A stretch of 64,000 bases of DNA from NCBI RefSeq assembly GCF_000148725.1, contig NZ_GL476319.1, forward strand, positions 763,923 to 827,922, given 5' to 3'. This stretch comes from Roseibium sp. TrichSKD4. GTDB taxonomy: Bacteria > Pseudomonadota > Alphaproteobacteria > Rhizobiales > Stappiaceae. Made by a program: the position numbers and the translations under genes. Position 1 is the first letter of the stretch. Every line of letters starts with the position of its first letter. Below are positions 35,198 to 44,278 of the stretch, one piece after another. The notes under the pieces were generated by a model. It did not search any database. It was not told where the DNA came from and saw only the letters and a list, made by a program, of their open reading frames with translations.

Positions 35198-36097
35198 TCA
35201 GTCGAGATAGGCGCTGACTTGGAGCTTGACGGCTCCCTTGAGGATGTTGTCGGATCCGTCCTGTTTGCGCGCCGTTTCCAGAAGCTCACGTGCCTTCCAC
35301 TGGTTGGAAGACCCAACGACCAGGAGTGTCGGCCTGATGGCGAGCTTGCCGCCTTCATCGTTCTCAAGGGATGTCATGGCAGAGACAGCGGCCTTGAAGT
35401 TTTCCTCGTTCAGCTCCGCCCTGGAACCAAATGCCATCTGCCAGAAGCTGTAACCGGCATTCGCGCGCGCCTCGACCCCGTAGAGGAACTTGTTCTTCAT
35501 AAAGACACGTTCAGAGCTGTTCGGGTCGATCAGCTGACTGAACTCGGGCTTTAGCCGCAACTGCCACACAATTGGCTTCACGGCCTGGCTGAGATCAAGG
35601 AGGAACCAGGCTGGGCCATTTCCGTCTTGCATGTTGGAAACGGTGCGACGTTTACCAGACTGTTCGGATCCAACCGGGTGGTCGGTGTCAAAGAAGTTCT
35701 GACCATCGTAGCAGGTGGTGGAGAACCCGGCTGAAAGCACCGGCCAGACCACCTCATCCGGCCAGCGGGAGACCGCCCGGCCCATTGCCTTGAAGCGACC
35801 GGCATAGACGCCGATATTGTCGTCCTGGATTTTGTACTTATCCACCTCGACGGTTGATTCAAACGGCTTGTTCCGGATCTTGTAGCTTTCGCCGGAGAGC
35901 TGTTTAATGACACGTTCGCCGATCCACTCACGAAGGGACGGCCAGTCACCCAGCCAACCATATTCGTTTTCCGAAGACGTTGACGGGATCTCGTCGGCGA
36001 TCATGTTCCAGGTTGGCGTGTACTCTGTAAGGCCGTCCTGGTAATTCTTACGGAAGCCAACGCTCAAGGCGTTGAGGTTCTGTGCTGTGATATCCAT
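35198..36097 (-). CDS. T: Major capsid protein, Mu gpT-like
   Basis: 299 residues. LSVGFRKNYQDGLTEYTPTW, EIPSTSSENEYGWLGDWPSL and REWIGERVIKQLSGESYKIR, then YDGQNFFDTDHPVG and RPTLLVVGSSNQWKARELLE are typical of Mu-like major head subunits (HK97 fold). Confidence 0.95.
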   Translation of the reverse strand: MDITAQNLNALSVGFRKNYQDGLTEYTPTWNMIADEIPSTSSENEYGWLGDWPSLREWIGERVIKQLSGESYKIRNKPFESTVEVDKYKIQDDNIGVYAGRFKAMGRAVSRWPDEVVWPVLSAGFSTTCYDGQNFFDTDHPVGSEQSGKRRTVSNMQDGNGPAWFLLDLSQAVKPIVWQLRLKPEFSQLIDPNSSERVFMKNKFLYGVEARANAGYSFWQMAFGSRAELNEENFKAAVSAMTSLENDEGGKLAIRPTLLVVGSSNQWKARELLETARKQDGSDNILKGAVKLQVSAYLD

Positions 36098-36109
36098 GTC
36101 CCGCTTTCC

Positions 36110-36508
36110 TTAAAACTCGATCCAGACGCCGCCGTCCTGGACGTCACGCACGGTTCCCGCCTTCGACCGGGTGCCGCCGCCATCGGTTGCCGCGACCGTT
36201 TCATCGTCAACGATGAAGCAAGGCTGGTTGATTTGGACACGGGTGATCGGATCCGCGTCATCGATGACGAGGAAAAACCAGTCATCGCGCTCAACCAGAA
36301 CACTGGTCTCCCCATCGGCCTTGCCGGAATTGTCGGCAGGCTTCTCGGCAATCCCGATCGCGGTCAGGCCAACGGCCTCATGGCCCGGTTTGGCAAGACC
36401 ATTTTCCAGAACGACCAGAGCGCCACGGTGAATGACGCTTCCAGCTGCAACTGGAGCGGCGAGCTGGCGACCAGCCCGGCGATTGACATTCTTGGATGAA
36501 GACAGCAT
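36110..36508 (-). CDS. Probable capsid decoration protein
   Basis: 132 residues, beta-rich, with GSVIHRGALVVLENGLAKPG and AIGIAEKPADNSGKADGETS, a pattern of small head-decoration (DUF2190-like) proteins. Lies between protease/scaffold and capsid. Confidence 0.65.
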   Translation of the reverse strand: MLSSSKNVNRRAGRQLAAPVAAGSVIHRGALVVLENGLAKPGHEAVGLTAIGIAEKPADNSGKADGETSVLVERDDWFFLVIDDADPITRVQINQPCFIVDDETVAATDGGGTRSKAGTVRDVQDGGVWIEF

Positions 36509-37032
36509 CAGTCAGCCCCTCCATTGTTCGAAGCGGCCTTCAGCTCCTTGGCATACTCCTCTTCGGGTATACCGAGCTGGCTGGCGATCGCCTTTTGATC
36601 TCGGGACAAGGTTGCCTTTTGGGCCGGATCCTTGTCTTCAAGGCCCGAACTGTCGGCAAGACTGGTCGACGCCGTTTTGCCAATAAAGTCCTGGAACGCT
36701 TTCAGGCCATCGGCGCTGGCTCGGCAGGTGGCAAGGTGATAATCCTTGGAGGCTGGTGTGATCTTGCCATCCTTGATGGCCTGATCGACAACGCTTTCGG
36801 CATCTTGAGCAAGGCGTTCCTTTGCAGAATTCTCAGCCTTTTCCAGATCGCCCTTTACCTTGTCGTAGTCCGCGCGCGGCACGAACTTTTGAAGATCGGG
36901 ATGCTCGGCCCTGTTGAGAGCCTTGTCCCGATCTTCGGCAAGGCCGCCAACCTTGTCTAAAATGGCATTGTCGGACGCTTCATCCGCAAGGCCGAGCTTG
37001 CGGCACAGCGCCTTTCGCTGCTCCTTGTCCAT
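36508..37032 (-). CDS. Internal-start scaffold protein, Mu gpZ-like
   Basis: In-frame restart inside the protease gene at ATG 37032 (MDKEQRKALCRKLGL), GAAGGA in good spacing. Mu makes its scaffold Z in the same way. Inferred. Confidence 0.5.
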   Translation of the reverse strand: MDKEQRKALCRKLGLADEASDNAILDKVGGLAEDRDKALNRAEHPDLQKFVPRADYDKVKGDLEKAENSAKERLAQDAESVVDQAIKDGKITPASKDYHLATCRASADGLKAFQDFIGKTASTSLADSSGLEDKDPAQKATLSRDQKAIASQLGIPEEEYAKELKAASNNGGAD

Positions 37033-37542
37033 GGAGGATGTTCCTTCACTGTCGTGGTGGGTGTCTAAGTCGACTGAGCGCTGAGACCGATTGAGCGCCG
37101 TCAGCTTCAGGTTTGGGTCAAGGGTCAGGGCCGCTGACGTCAGTTCCAGAAGATGACCGGACCGATTGAACCAGAATGCAGGTGAGATATGCCGGTACTC
37201 ACGGCCCTCGACCTTGTTGCGACCAAGCTCGCTCCAGTCGGACTTGCCCCAGATCGATCCGCCGTCTCTGATTTCCAGCTCGGTGATGTGACCTGCAACA
37301 TCAATTGCCCGCCCGTCCGGCTCACGTTCACTTGCGTGTTCAAAGTCGATGGGGAGTGGTGACGGGCGGGCGGCGAACCTGTCGATCAGCTTTTGCGGAT
37401 TGTCATTGATCCATGTGCGGCCATCATATCCGACAATGGCCTGACCTGCTGGCAGCAACTCGATCCAGTCAGGAGCCTGACCGGAAGCGGTGCTGTTCAG
37501 GGCAAGACAGAGATTGCCGAGCTGGGTGGATTGATTTGCCAT
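36508..37542 (-). CDS. Prohead protease with scaffold C-terminus, Mu gpI-like
   Basis: 344 residues. Protease domain 1-160: LPIDFEHASEREPDGRAIDV, AGHITELEIRDGG, GREYRHISPAFWF and TSAALTLDPNL. The C-terminal half is a helical scaffold (EDRDKALNRAEHPDLQKF, EKAENSAKERLAQDAES). An internal ATG at 37032 with GAAGGA 9 bases upstream would give the scaffold alone (174 aa), as Mu gpZ is made. An 18-bp palindrome stands 37-54 bases upstream. Confidence 0.85.
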   Translation of the reverse strand: MANQSTQLGNLCLALNSTASGQAPDWIELLPAGQAIVGYDGRTWINDNPQKLIDRFAARPSPLPIDFEHASEREPDGRAIDVAGHITELEIRDGGSIWGKSDWSELGRNKVEGREYRHISPAFWFNRSGHLLELTSAALTLDPNLKLTALNRSQRSVDLDTHHDSEGTSSMDKEQRKALCRKLGLADEASDNAILDKVGGLAEDRDKALNRAEHPDLQKFVPRADYDKVKGDLEKAENSAKERLAQDAESVVDQAIKDGKITPASKDYHLATCRASADGLKAFQDFIGKTASTSLADSSGLEDKDPAQKATLSRDQKAIASQLGIPEEEYAKELKAASNNGGAD

Positions 37543-37975
37543 GAACGGGACTGTGCCCGCTCACCAACCCGCCATCTATGGTGACACATGTCACCAAAGG
37601 GATGAGATCACGATGAAGATATGGATCTGGAAGGCAGGGAAAGTTCAAGCCGTGATCGGCGAATCTTCGTCCAATCTGCCCCAAAAGTGGTCCCGATTGC
37701 AATCGGGCCTCTAACAAACACCATAACAGCGCCAGTTAAGGGGGTAGTAAATAGGCAGAATGCGCGAGAAGGAAAATTTCGGGGCTTCGTAGCCAATTGC
37801 CCTTCGATGCGCCTCAGTGGCCGTTTTTTAAGGTCGCGCTCCCATGTGCAGGATTGGAAGGATAAGCATGCATGTGGCAAAGGGACGATAATCCTGTTAT
37901 AAAGGTCTTGCGGTCGTGCAAATCGATGGTGGCCTCGAAGCCACGGAAGATGTCGTTGTCCTTCCCTCGACCGTC
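37543..37975. other. 433-bp gap between gp30 and protease genes
   Basis: No convincing gene. Open frames here have poor codon character and no ribosome sites. It contains the operator-like palindrome at 37579-37596 and a separate 16-bp palindrome CCCGATTGCAATCGGG at 37692-37707. It is the longest untranslated stretch inside the structural genes and probably a late promoter region. Confidence 0.5.
37579..37596. promoter_or_regulatory. Palindromic operator candidate, head-gene copy
   Basis: TGGTGACACATGTCACCA, 8-bp perfect arms with a 2-bp centre, 37 bases upstream of the protease start. The same palindrome with one centre change is at 45587-45604. Likely site for the phage middle/late activator. 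Confidence 0.65.
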
Positions 37976-39166
37976 TTAATCTCCCTGCCACAATCCGTAT
38001 CTCTTGATGTGCTGCTTCCGTCGTCCAGGGCTTGCCTGGAACAGTGTTGCAACATAGAGGAAGCCGTCTGCGCTCTTTCGGACAACCGCCCGCCATGTCA
38101 GGCCATCAATGCGGGACCAGAAATTGAGCCCGAGATTTTCGGCCCGCCGATCGGTCACCTCTTCACGATCCAGTATCTTCTGCACATGGGCAAAACGGGA
38201 CAAGTCAATGCGATCATGTTTGCCAAGCTTCGCGCGGATCGTATCGCTGGACACAACGACAAGGGCAGATGGCGAACCAAGCTTTTGTGCAAGCTCCGGC
38301 ACAAAAGCCACCGGCAAATGAACCCGTTCCCTCATCTTCGAATAGGCCAAGGGGGCATCGCTCTCCCATAATTCCGATATCACTTGCTGCGCAACGCCAG
38401 GGTCATTGGTGCCTGTTTCGGCAAGGCGGGCATTCAGGTGATTGACCAGGTTGCGGGCACGCGCCTTGCCGGGATTGGAGTTCCAGCCCGGATCAATCCC
38501 CACCGGGACTTTCTCAACTTCGCCGGTCCGGGAATTCGTAACCTCCCGATAGTCAATCTCCAGCTCGTCCGACACGCCGCCAAGTTCTTCAGCTTCTGAT
38601 CCTGTTATCTGCCGGATCCAGCATTTGCAGCCCCAGCCATTTGGCGGAAACCATTCATTCCAGATTGGATCGTCGACCGGGCGGATCGTACCTTCACGCG
38701 CCACATGATGGGGACGGTGCCGCTCACTCGGGCCAAGACGATAGACAAAATAGGGTAACGCCCGTTTGGTCCGCTGTGCCCGTTCCCAATGCCCCGCTGC
38801 TCTGGCAGACCTCAAGTTGGCCCAATAGATGGTCTTAAGACGGCGCGGGCTTCCAAGCTGGACAGGATAAGTCTGACCTGTGCGCGGATCCGTCATGGTC
38901 TTTTTGCCCCACCAACCCTGTTTTTGCAGGATTGGAGTCAGGTTCGCCTGGAATTCCTGAAGGGTCTGACCGGACTTGATCGCGTGATCTACGGCCTCAC
39001 GGATTGAACTCAGGACATCGAGCCTGGTTGCCTTGGCAACCGTCAACGCAAAGGCGTGTTCTTCAGCGCTGATGTCCCGGTAATGAAATGCCGGTTTGAG
39101 AGCCTTTTGATCAAAGTACCGGGAGATCTCCGGTGCAGGCGTGGTTTTGAAGGAGTATCCGGCCAT
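37976..39166 (-). CDS. Head morphogenesis protein, Mu gp30 (F)-like
   Basis: 396 residues. Phage_Mu_F domain: RLKTIYWANLRSARAAGHWE, LPYFVYRLGPSERHRPHHVA, REGTIRPVDDPIWNEWFPPN and GWGCKCWIRQIT. C-terminal 130 residues are a further domain with VTDRRAENLGLNFWSRIDGL. Starts 7 bases after the portal stop. Confidence 0.9.
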   Translation of the reverse strand: MAGYSFKTTPAPEISRYFDQKALKPAFHYRDISAEEHAFALTVAKATRLDVLSSIREAVDHAIKSGQTLQEFQANLTPILQKQGWWGKKTMTDPRTGQTYPVQLGSPRRLKTIYWANLRSARAAGHWERAQRTKRALPYFVYRLGPSERHRPHHVAREGTIRPVDDPIWNEWFPPNGWGCKCWIRQITGSEAEELGGVSDELEIDYREVTNSRTGEVEKVPVGIDPGWNSNPGKARARNLVNHLNARLAETGTNDPGVAQQVISELWESDAPLAYSKMRERVHLPVAFVPELAQKLGSPSALVVVSSDTIRAKLGKHDRIDLSRFAHVQKILDREEVTDRRAENLGLNFWSRIDGLTWRAVVRKSADGFLYVATLFQASPGRRKQHIKRYGLWQGD

Positions 39167-39173
39167 TCACCCG

Positions 39174-40703
39174 TCAATCCACTTGATCGCCCACACCGCG
39201 CGCCTTCATGCGGGCACGGTAAAGGGAAGCGGCAAGCTCAGCGTCATCCATCCGATCCGACATGTGTTCAAGCCCGTCGAGGATCTCCGCATAAGAGCCA
39301 GCTTCGGCAACCAGCTTTCGGATGGGAGCCAGTAGCGGATCCATCTGATCCTCCCAATTGGCCTGCTCATCAACGCCGATCTCGTTAAGCAGCTCATCAG
39401 CTGACTGACGGGTGTTGAGACCCTTTTCGATCGGCACCGTTGCAGCGTTCGTTTGCACCGCAGACAGCAAAACGTCTTTCTCACCAGGAGCCGAAAAACC
39501 AATCCGCTCGCGCACCTCTGCGGCAGAGACCTCAAGGCCAAGCGGGACAAGACGCTCAACCACCTGAGACAGGAGATCAAGATCTTCCGGCTCGGTAACA
39601 GGCAGGCTGCAATGGGGATAGCGCTGTTGCCGCCCGAAATTGATATCCACGAACGGGCGAATAATGTCCTTGTTAATCGTCGCTTCAAGATTGCGGGCAT
39701 CGGCCTGTTTGATATCGAGGCGAACTTCATTGTGAACTTCCGCCTGTGACTTGGACGAGCCATTGTCAGCGGTCATGGTTTGGCCGAGAATGATCTTGGA
39801 GACCTGTTCGTCAAGATATCTGGCGAACTGACCAAAGACCGCTTCGCCGCCGCGCACCTGTGCCTGGACAAGTTCAATATCGGCGTTTTGGGAAACAATC
39901 CCGGCAGCATCGGACGCAATCCCGACCAAGGCCCGCATCAGGGACTTCTTGTCCTCATCGCTGGCTGAAGGATGGAACTTGCCGATCCGGATCGGCATTC
40001 CGAAAGTCTCGCAGAAGGAAGCCCAATCCTTGATCGTGTAGGACTTGAGGACAAACGACCAGACCGCAACACGGGCTAGAGCTGCCCGGATCGGCTTGCC
40101 GCTTTTCAGTTTCGGCATATGGGTGATGAACTTGCCCGGCTGCAACGCCAGACCCTCTTCATGATCGTCCGAGCGCTGCCGCAAACGCCGTCGGTGAATC
40201 TTGTCAAACTGGAAATGGCGCTGATCCTGCCAGATAAAGTCCCGTGGCATCCATGGCGTGGACGAGGTATCCCAGACCATCTCGATGACGGAAAATCCCT
40301 TGCCAAGCCCGTCAAGGGCGTCGTCCAGCATGTCAATAAAGTCAGGCTGGTCGATCAAAGCCTTGCAGGCAGCGGCAATTTCCCGATCACTGTCACTGGT
40401 CGTGCCCGCCTCGATCGTCATGGCGATCGAGGAGACTGCCCGCTTTCGGGTACCAAGCACGGACATGTAATGCGGCTCACGCTCCTCCATCTCTTCAGCC
40501 AAAGTGATGAAGTCCTCAAAATCCCCCTCAGATGCCCGTGACAAAATGCCTGGTAAGGCTTGGGGCTTCAAACCTGATGCCACCGATCCGTCGAACGGTT
40601 TGGAAAGTTGGCGCACCGTCGAAACACTGCTTTCGCTGGAGAGTGCCTTCGGGCTGACCCGCATTGGAACGCCGGTGCTGTCATAGATAACGGGAGCGGC
40701 CAT
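39174..40703 (-). CDS. Portal protein, Mu gp29-like (DUF935)
   Basis: 509 residues from ATG 40703, which overlaps the terminase stop (TAATG). ILSRASEGDFEDFITLAEEM, EREPHYMSVLGTRKRAVSSI, FSVIEMVWD and WASFCETFGMPIRIGKFH, then GQTMTADNGSSKSQAEVHNE are DUF935 signatures. Forms the DNA gate of the head. Confidence 0.93.
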   Translation of the reverse strand: MAAPVIYDSTGVPMRVSPKALSSESSVSTVRQLSKPFDGSVASGLKPQALPGILSRASEGDFEDFITLAEEMEEREPHYMSVLGTRKRAVSSIAMTIEAGTTSDSDREIAAACKALIDQPDFIDMLDDALDGLGKGFSVIEMVWDTSSTPWMPRDFIWQDQRHFQFDKIHRRRLRQRSDDHEEGLALQPGKFITHMPKLKSGKPIRAALARVAVWSFVLKSYTIKDWASFCETFGMPIRIGKFHPSASDEDKKSLMRALVGIASDAAGIVSQNADIELVQAQVRGGEAVFGQFARYLDEQVSKIILGQTMTADNGSSKSQAEVHNEVRLDIKQADARNLEATINKDIIRPFVDINFGRQQRYPHCSLPVTEPEDLDLLSQVVERLVPLGLEVSAAEVRERIGFSAPGEKDVLLSAVQTNAATVPIEKGLNTRQSADELLNEIGVDEQANWEDQMDPLLAPIRKLVAEAGSYAEILDGLEHMSDRMDDAELAASLYRARMKARGVGDQVD

Positions 40704-42346
40704 TACCACAATCCTTCCCTTCGCGTTGGTATGGACCCAAAGCTGATTTCATCATCGTCATCTCGCCCAAGCCCGCTCAGCTGCCGGGTCATCTCGCCGC
40801 TGGAAATAAACTCGTAAGAAGGAAGATCCTGACGGCTGGCAAAATAGGCAAGCGCACCGGCAATGGCCGTGTCGCCGTGCCGGTCAAACCCATCCGATCC
40901 CTTGTTGCGATGATCATCCGGGACTTTGATGATCCCACCGACATAGGCGAGCGCCTGGTGATCGTTCAAAATGTCCTCATCTCGTGGAAGGATGAGGGTC
41001 CGGTCACCAAAAGCCTCGATGTAAGGCGGCATGTTGGTCAGGTACCATGACTGGCTCAGTTTGACTTCGACAATGGTCGCGCCATATCGCTGGGCCGCTT
41101 TTTCGGCAAGATACTGACCATTGCCAGTCGCATCCAGCGCCCCGCCTGAAAGCTTGGGAAGGCGGTCGCCAACATAATAAAGAACCTCGCGCTGCTGGTC
41201 GAACGGCACATTGCGCATCTCGACAATCAGCACACAGCGGCGAACCAGATCCCGGCCAATCTCAAAGACAACAATACTGGTCAGGTCACCCGATCGCGCA
41301 AAGTCTTCACCGAACACATGACGGCGCTCGGGATTGAGTTTTTTAAGGATCGGCAAAAGCTTGTCATTGCAAAAGACAATCTGTTCAGCGCGCCGGATAC
41401 CAGGCGGTGCGCTTTTAAAGGCATCGGCCAATTTCCAGCGCACGACCGGAATGCCGCCTTCCATGCAGCTTTCGATCTGAACCCGTGTCAGGGCAGCCCC
41501 TTCCGCTTCTGCCGGGATCGCATCCAGCTCCTGGTGCATCTTGGATGTTCGGGTGCCATAGGCTTTGCGGATCCCGGCTTCCCAATCTTCTTCGGCCTTT
41601 TTGGACCAGACCCATCCCTTCATCCGGCAAAGACGCTTGTAGAGTCCGTTTTCAACCGCTGCCTTGAAGGGAATATGATGGACCTCAAAGAGGTTCTTTT
41701 TCGCCCGTGCTTCGCGGATCAATTCATTAAAAGGATTGAGAACACCGTTATGGGTGGAGATCACCCGGACCTTGCCGCCCCAGATAAGCAGCGCATTCAC
41801 CGCATCAAGAACCTCGTGAACATCCTTGTGAAAGGCTGCTTCATCAATGACCACGACACCCTGAAGGCCGCGAATATTGGCAGGGCGTGAGGACAGAGCC
41901 TCGACCCGATAGCCTGATTTGAATCGGATACGGAAAGCAGAAACATGCCTTGAAGATCCATCGGCCTGCTGATCTTCAAAAACAAACTCTTCAATCTGAA
42001 CGGCCTGCTTTGCGATCAGCTTGGCGAACTTGGCGACATAGCCGATGAACTCCCGGCCTTTCTCCTTGGTATCGCCAATATAGAGGACGTTATCCCCGCC
42101 ATCTTCCCGGCTGGCAGCTGCAATCAAGGTATCGCCAAGGGCTTCGGCAAAGGTGATCCCGGTGCGCCGACCCTTTTCGGCGATCTTCATCCGGCTTTCA
42201 TCGGCAAGCCAGTCGCGCTGGTGTTTCATCAAAACGCCGTCCGCGAAGGGATCGTCATCGGGAACATCTGCAACACCGGGCAGATCATCCGGCAAGTCGT
42301 CCGGGTTTCTGGAAATGGCCTCAAGGTCTGGGGTATCGTCAACCAT
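40703..42346 (-). CDS. Terminase large subunit, Mu gp28-like
   Basis: 547 residues. ATPase region RMKIAEKGRRTGITFAEALG (Walker-A-like position) and VVVIDEAAFHKDVHEVLDAV (Walker B), then nuclease part FGEDFARSGDLTSIVVFEIG and YLAEKAAQRYGATIVEVKLS. Cuts and packages DNA. Overlaps the small subunit gene by 8 bases. Confidence 0.93.
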   Translation of the reverse strand: MVDDTPDLEAISRNPDDLPDDLPGVADVPDDDPFADGVLMKHQRDWLADESRMKIAEKGRRTGITFAEALGDTLIAAASREDGGDNVLYIGDTKEKGREFIGYVAKFAKLIAKQAVQIEEFVFEDQQADGSSRHVSAFRIRFKSGYRVEALSSRPANIRGLQGVVVIDEAAFHKDVHEVLDAVNALLIWGGKVRVISTHNGVLNPFNELIREARAKKNLFEVHHIPFKAAVENGLYKRLCRMKGWVWSKKAEEDWEAGIRKAYGTRTSKMHQELDAIPAEAEGAALTRVQIESCMEGGIPVVRWKLADAFKSAPPGIRRAEQIVFCNDKLLPILKKLNPERRHVFGEDFARSGDLTSIVVFEIGRDLVRRCVLIVEMRNVPFDQQREVLYYVGDRLPKLSGGALDATGNGQYLAEKAAQRYGATIVEVKLSQSWYLTNMPPYIEAFGDRTLILPRDEDILNDHQALAYVGGIIKVPDDHRNKGSDGFDRHGDTAIAGALAYFASRQDLPSYEFISSGEMTRQLSGLGRDDDDEISFGSIPTRREGLW

Positions 42347-42965
42347 TGTCCGGCAAGCCCAAAAACTCGGTTTTCAGTTCCTTGATCCGATTGGCACCCA
42401 GATTGAGTTCCTTGCCAACGGCCTCAATCATCTTCTTGCCCTTCTTGAACCCGGTGTCGGTACGGGCAAGACGCACTGTATGGGACACTTTCTCCGCAGC
42501 ATTGGCCGAGCGCAGGGTTTCAGCCAGGTGTTTCAGATCCTTCGCATCCAGATTGCCCTTTTCAAGCGCGGTTAAAGCTGCGCTTTTCAGCGCATTGGAG
42601 ATCAGGATCGTGGTGTTGTCCGGCTCGTCCGGATCAAGGCGCTCGGTAAAGGCAGCTGCAATGGCGCGCGTCCGCTCCAGCTCGCGGCTCAGCTTGGCAA
42701 GGCGAATGGAATAGCGGTTAAACACACCGTAACTGACAGGTTCAATGTCCCGCTCTTCAAGCCTTTCATTAAACTCGCGGTGGATGTCCGTCAGGTGCCG
42801 CTTGTGCGCGGCCATCTCTTCAGCTGCCCAGGCAACAATGTCATCGGCATCTTCCGGTAACAGATCGATCTTCGTCAGCCGACCACGGGCCGAGCGCCTG
42901 CGAAACCGCTTCGTGGTCTCGATCTCGCCGGAAGCATCAATGTCACCTTGCGCAGGGGTCGCCAT
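42339..42965 (-). CDS. DUF3486, Mu gp27-like terminase small subunit
   Basis: 208 residues. RGRLTKIDLLPEDADDIVAW, FNERLEERDIEPVSYGVFNR and YSIRLAKLSRELERTR are DUF3486 signatures, a DNA-binding N-terminal part followed by helices. Confidence 0.9.
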   Translation of the reverse strand: MATPAQGDIDASGEIETTKRFRRRSARGRLTKIDLLPEDADDIVAWAAEEMAAHKRHLTDIHREFNERLEERDIEPVSYGVFNRYSIRLAKLSRELERTRAIAAAFTERLDPDEPDNTTILISNALKSAALTALEKGNLDAKDLKHLAETLRSANAAEKVSHTVRLARTDTGFKKGKKMIEAVGKELNLGANRIKELKTEFLGLPDNG

Positions 42966-42970
42966 TTAAA

Positions 42971-43273
42971 TCAGCCCTCCGGAGATGGCCGCTGGATCCC
43001 CGGAATAACGGTCCGGCGTTCAACATGATCCTGCCCACGGCGGGTCAGGGTCGCAACCACGGTGGACCCTTGTTCCAGAACACGAACGGCACCTGCTTCA
43101 TCCTGTAACCACGACAACTGAGCGCGCAGATAATCGAGGGACTTAAAGTGTCCAAACCGCTCAAGGTTCGCCAAAACCATGTCGCCGTTCAGCGAATAAT
43201 CCGTTTCAGGGGCAAGGGCGCGCAGAATGATCAGTCGGATATTCTGATCGGCAAAATCCTTATAGCTACTCAT
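42971..43273 (-). CDS. VpaChn25_0724-like phage protein
   Basis: 100 residues with a winged-helix pattern: IRLIILRALAPETDYSLNGD, LRAQLSWLQDEAGAVRVLEQ and VVATLTRRGQDHVE. Standard neighbour of DUF2730 in Mu-like phages; DNA-binding likely. Confidence 0.75.
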   Translation of the reverse strand: MSSYKDFADQNIRLIILRALAPETDYSLNGDMVLANLERFGHFKSLDYLRAQLSWLQDEAGAVRVLEQGSTVVATLTRRGQDHVERRTVIPGIQRPSPEG

Positions 43274-43584
43274 TTGGACTTCTCCATCAGGTAGTCTTCA
43301 ATACGCTTGTTTGTTCGCTGGATGCTTTTGATCTGTTCCAGAACCGTTGAAAGCTCGCCGCTCATTTTCGCCAGACTGAGTTCCAGTTTATGGACCGCAT
43401 CGGCATCCGGCATATGCCGGAATTCCGTCTCGATGATTTGAACCCGGTTCGACAGATCCTCGACCTTCTTGGAATTGTCTCTGGATCTGTGCGTGAGGTG
43501 GTTCCAGATCGCTGTTCCAAGGGCAAAGACGGACGCAGTGATCGCAATCCATCCCTTGAGCGTGTCCATGTCCATCAATTCCAT
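43270..43584 (-). CDS. DUF2730, Mu gp25-like
   Basis: 104 residues, N-terminal transmembrane helix (GWIAITASVFALGTAIW) followed by a coiled coil (KKVEDLSNRVQIIETEFRHM). Overlaps both neighbours. Confidence 0.8.
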   Translation of the reverse strand: MELMDMDTLKGWIAITASVFALGTAIWNHLTHRSRDNSKKVEDLSNRVQIIETEFRHMPDADAVHKLELSLAKMSGELSTVLEQIKSIQRTNKRIEDYLMEKSK

Positions 43585-43790
43585 CCCTGTTCATGATCCT
43601 GCTGGCACGGGGCACAACGCACAGCGCCTGCAACAAGTTCGCGGCGGCGAAGAGGAATCGGATCTCCGCAATCAACGCAGGTTGTTCGTGCACTGACCGT
43701 TTCCATGCCGCTGGTCACATGGCGAATGCCAGCTTCCCGTTCCCGCTCTGCAAGGGCATTGGCACGGTCAACGTCATCGAATTCACTCAT
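43575..43790 (-). CDS. TraR/DksA-type zinc finger protein
   Basis: 71 residues from ATG 43790. Helical hairpin followed by TTCVDCGDPIPLRRRELVAG and VRCAPCQQ, a C4 zinc finger. TraR-like proteins bind RNA polymerase in its secondary channel and change host promoter use. Placed after the spanins. Confidence 0.85.
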   Translation of the reverse strand: MSEFDDVDRANALAEREREAGIRHVTSGMETVSARTTCVDCGDPIPLRRRELVAGAVRCAPCQQDHEQGWN

Positions 43791-43797
43791 CGCCCGG

Positions 43798-44100
43798 TCA
43801 GCCCTCTGCACTGGCCGGTTTTCGGCGAGGGACAGGAATGATGGCTGGCACAATCTCCCGGTCTGATTTTGGAACCCGGCCCTGGACCTTTTCCCGATTA
43901 GGGGGAACCCAGCCGCACTCCGCCCGGCCTGTTTCAAGATTGGCAAGAAGGCCGTCGACAGTTTGCTGGGAGAGCTGGGACACCTCGCGCTCGGTTGGAT
44001 AGACAGGGGTGAAACCACCACAGGCATCAACCATCTGCCCGGGCCCACTCGCGCAGGCGGCGACGACGCTCATCAGCGCCAAGGCGATCAAGTTCCGCAT
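43798..44100 (-). CDS. Outer-membrane spanin lipoprotein
   Basis: 100 residues. Signal peptide MRNLIALALMSVVAAC with lipobox VAAC; after it come Gly/Pro-rich parts and the CGW motif. Overlaps the i-spanin gene by 74 bases in another frame. Confidence 0.75.
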   Translation of the reverse strand: MRNLIALALMSVVAACASGPGQMVDACGGFTPVYPTEREVSQLSQQTVDGLLANLETGRAECGWVPPNREKVQGRVPKSDREIVPAIIPVPRRKPASAEG

Positions 44101-44278
44101 CTCGGATCATCCTTCGTTTCAAGGTATCAAGGGATTGGGCTTTTCTGCGCAGTCGCTCAGAGCGCGCCCCGCGCTCCATGATCTGGCGGACAATTACCCA
44201 AAAAAGGAAAAGGCCCACCAGAAAGGCCGCGAACCGCCGCCCGATTTTTGAGCCGGTAATGAGGCCAAGAAACCACAT
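44027..44278 (-). CDS. Inner-membrane spanin
   Basis: 83 residues with one N-terminal transmembrane helix (FAAFLVGLFLFWVIVRQIM) and a charged periplasmic helix. Overlaps the endolysin stop by 1 base and the o-spanin start by 74 bases. Confidence 0.7.
   Translation of the reverse strand: MWFLGLITGSKIGRRFAAFLVGLFLFWVIVRQIMERGARSERLRRKAQSLDTLKRRMIRDAELDRLGADERRRRLREWARADG

Noticed and set aside
37608-38096. Minus-strand ORF of 162 codons in the gp30-protease gap
   Set aside because: Overlaps the gp30 3' end in another frame, low-complexity Arg/Ser composition, no ribosome site. Treated as a noncoding gap.
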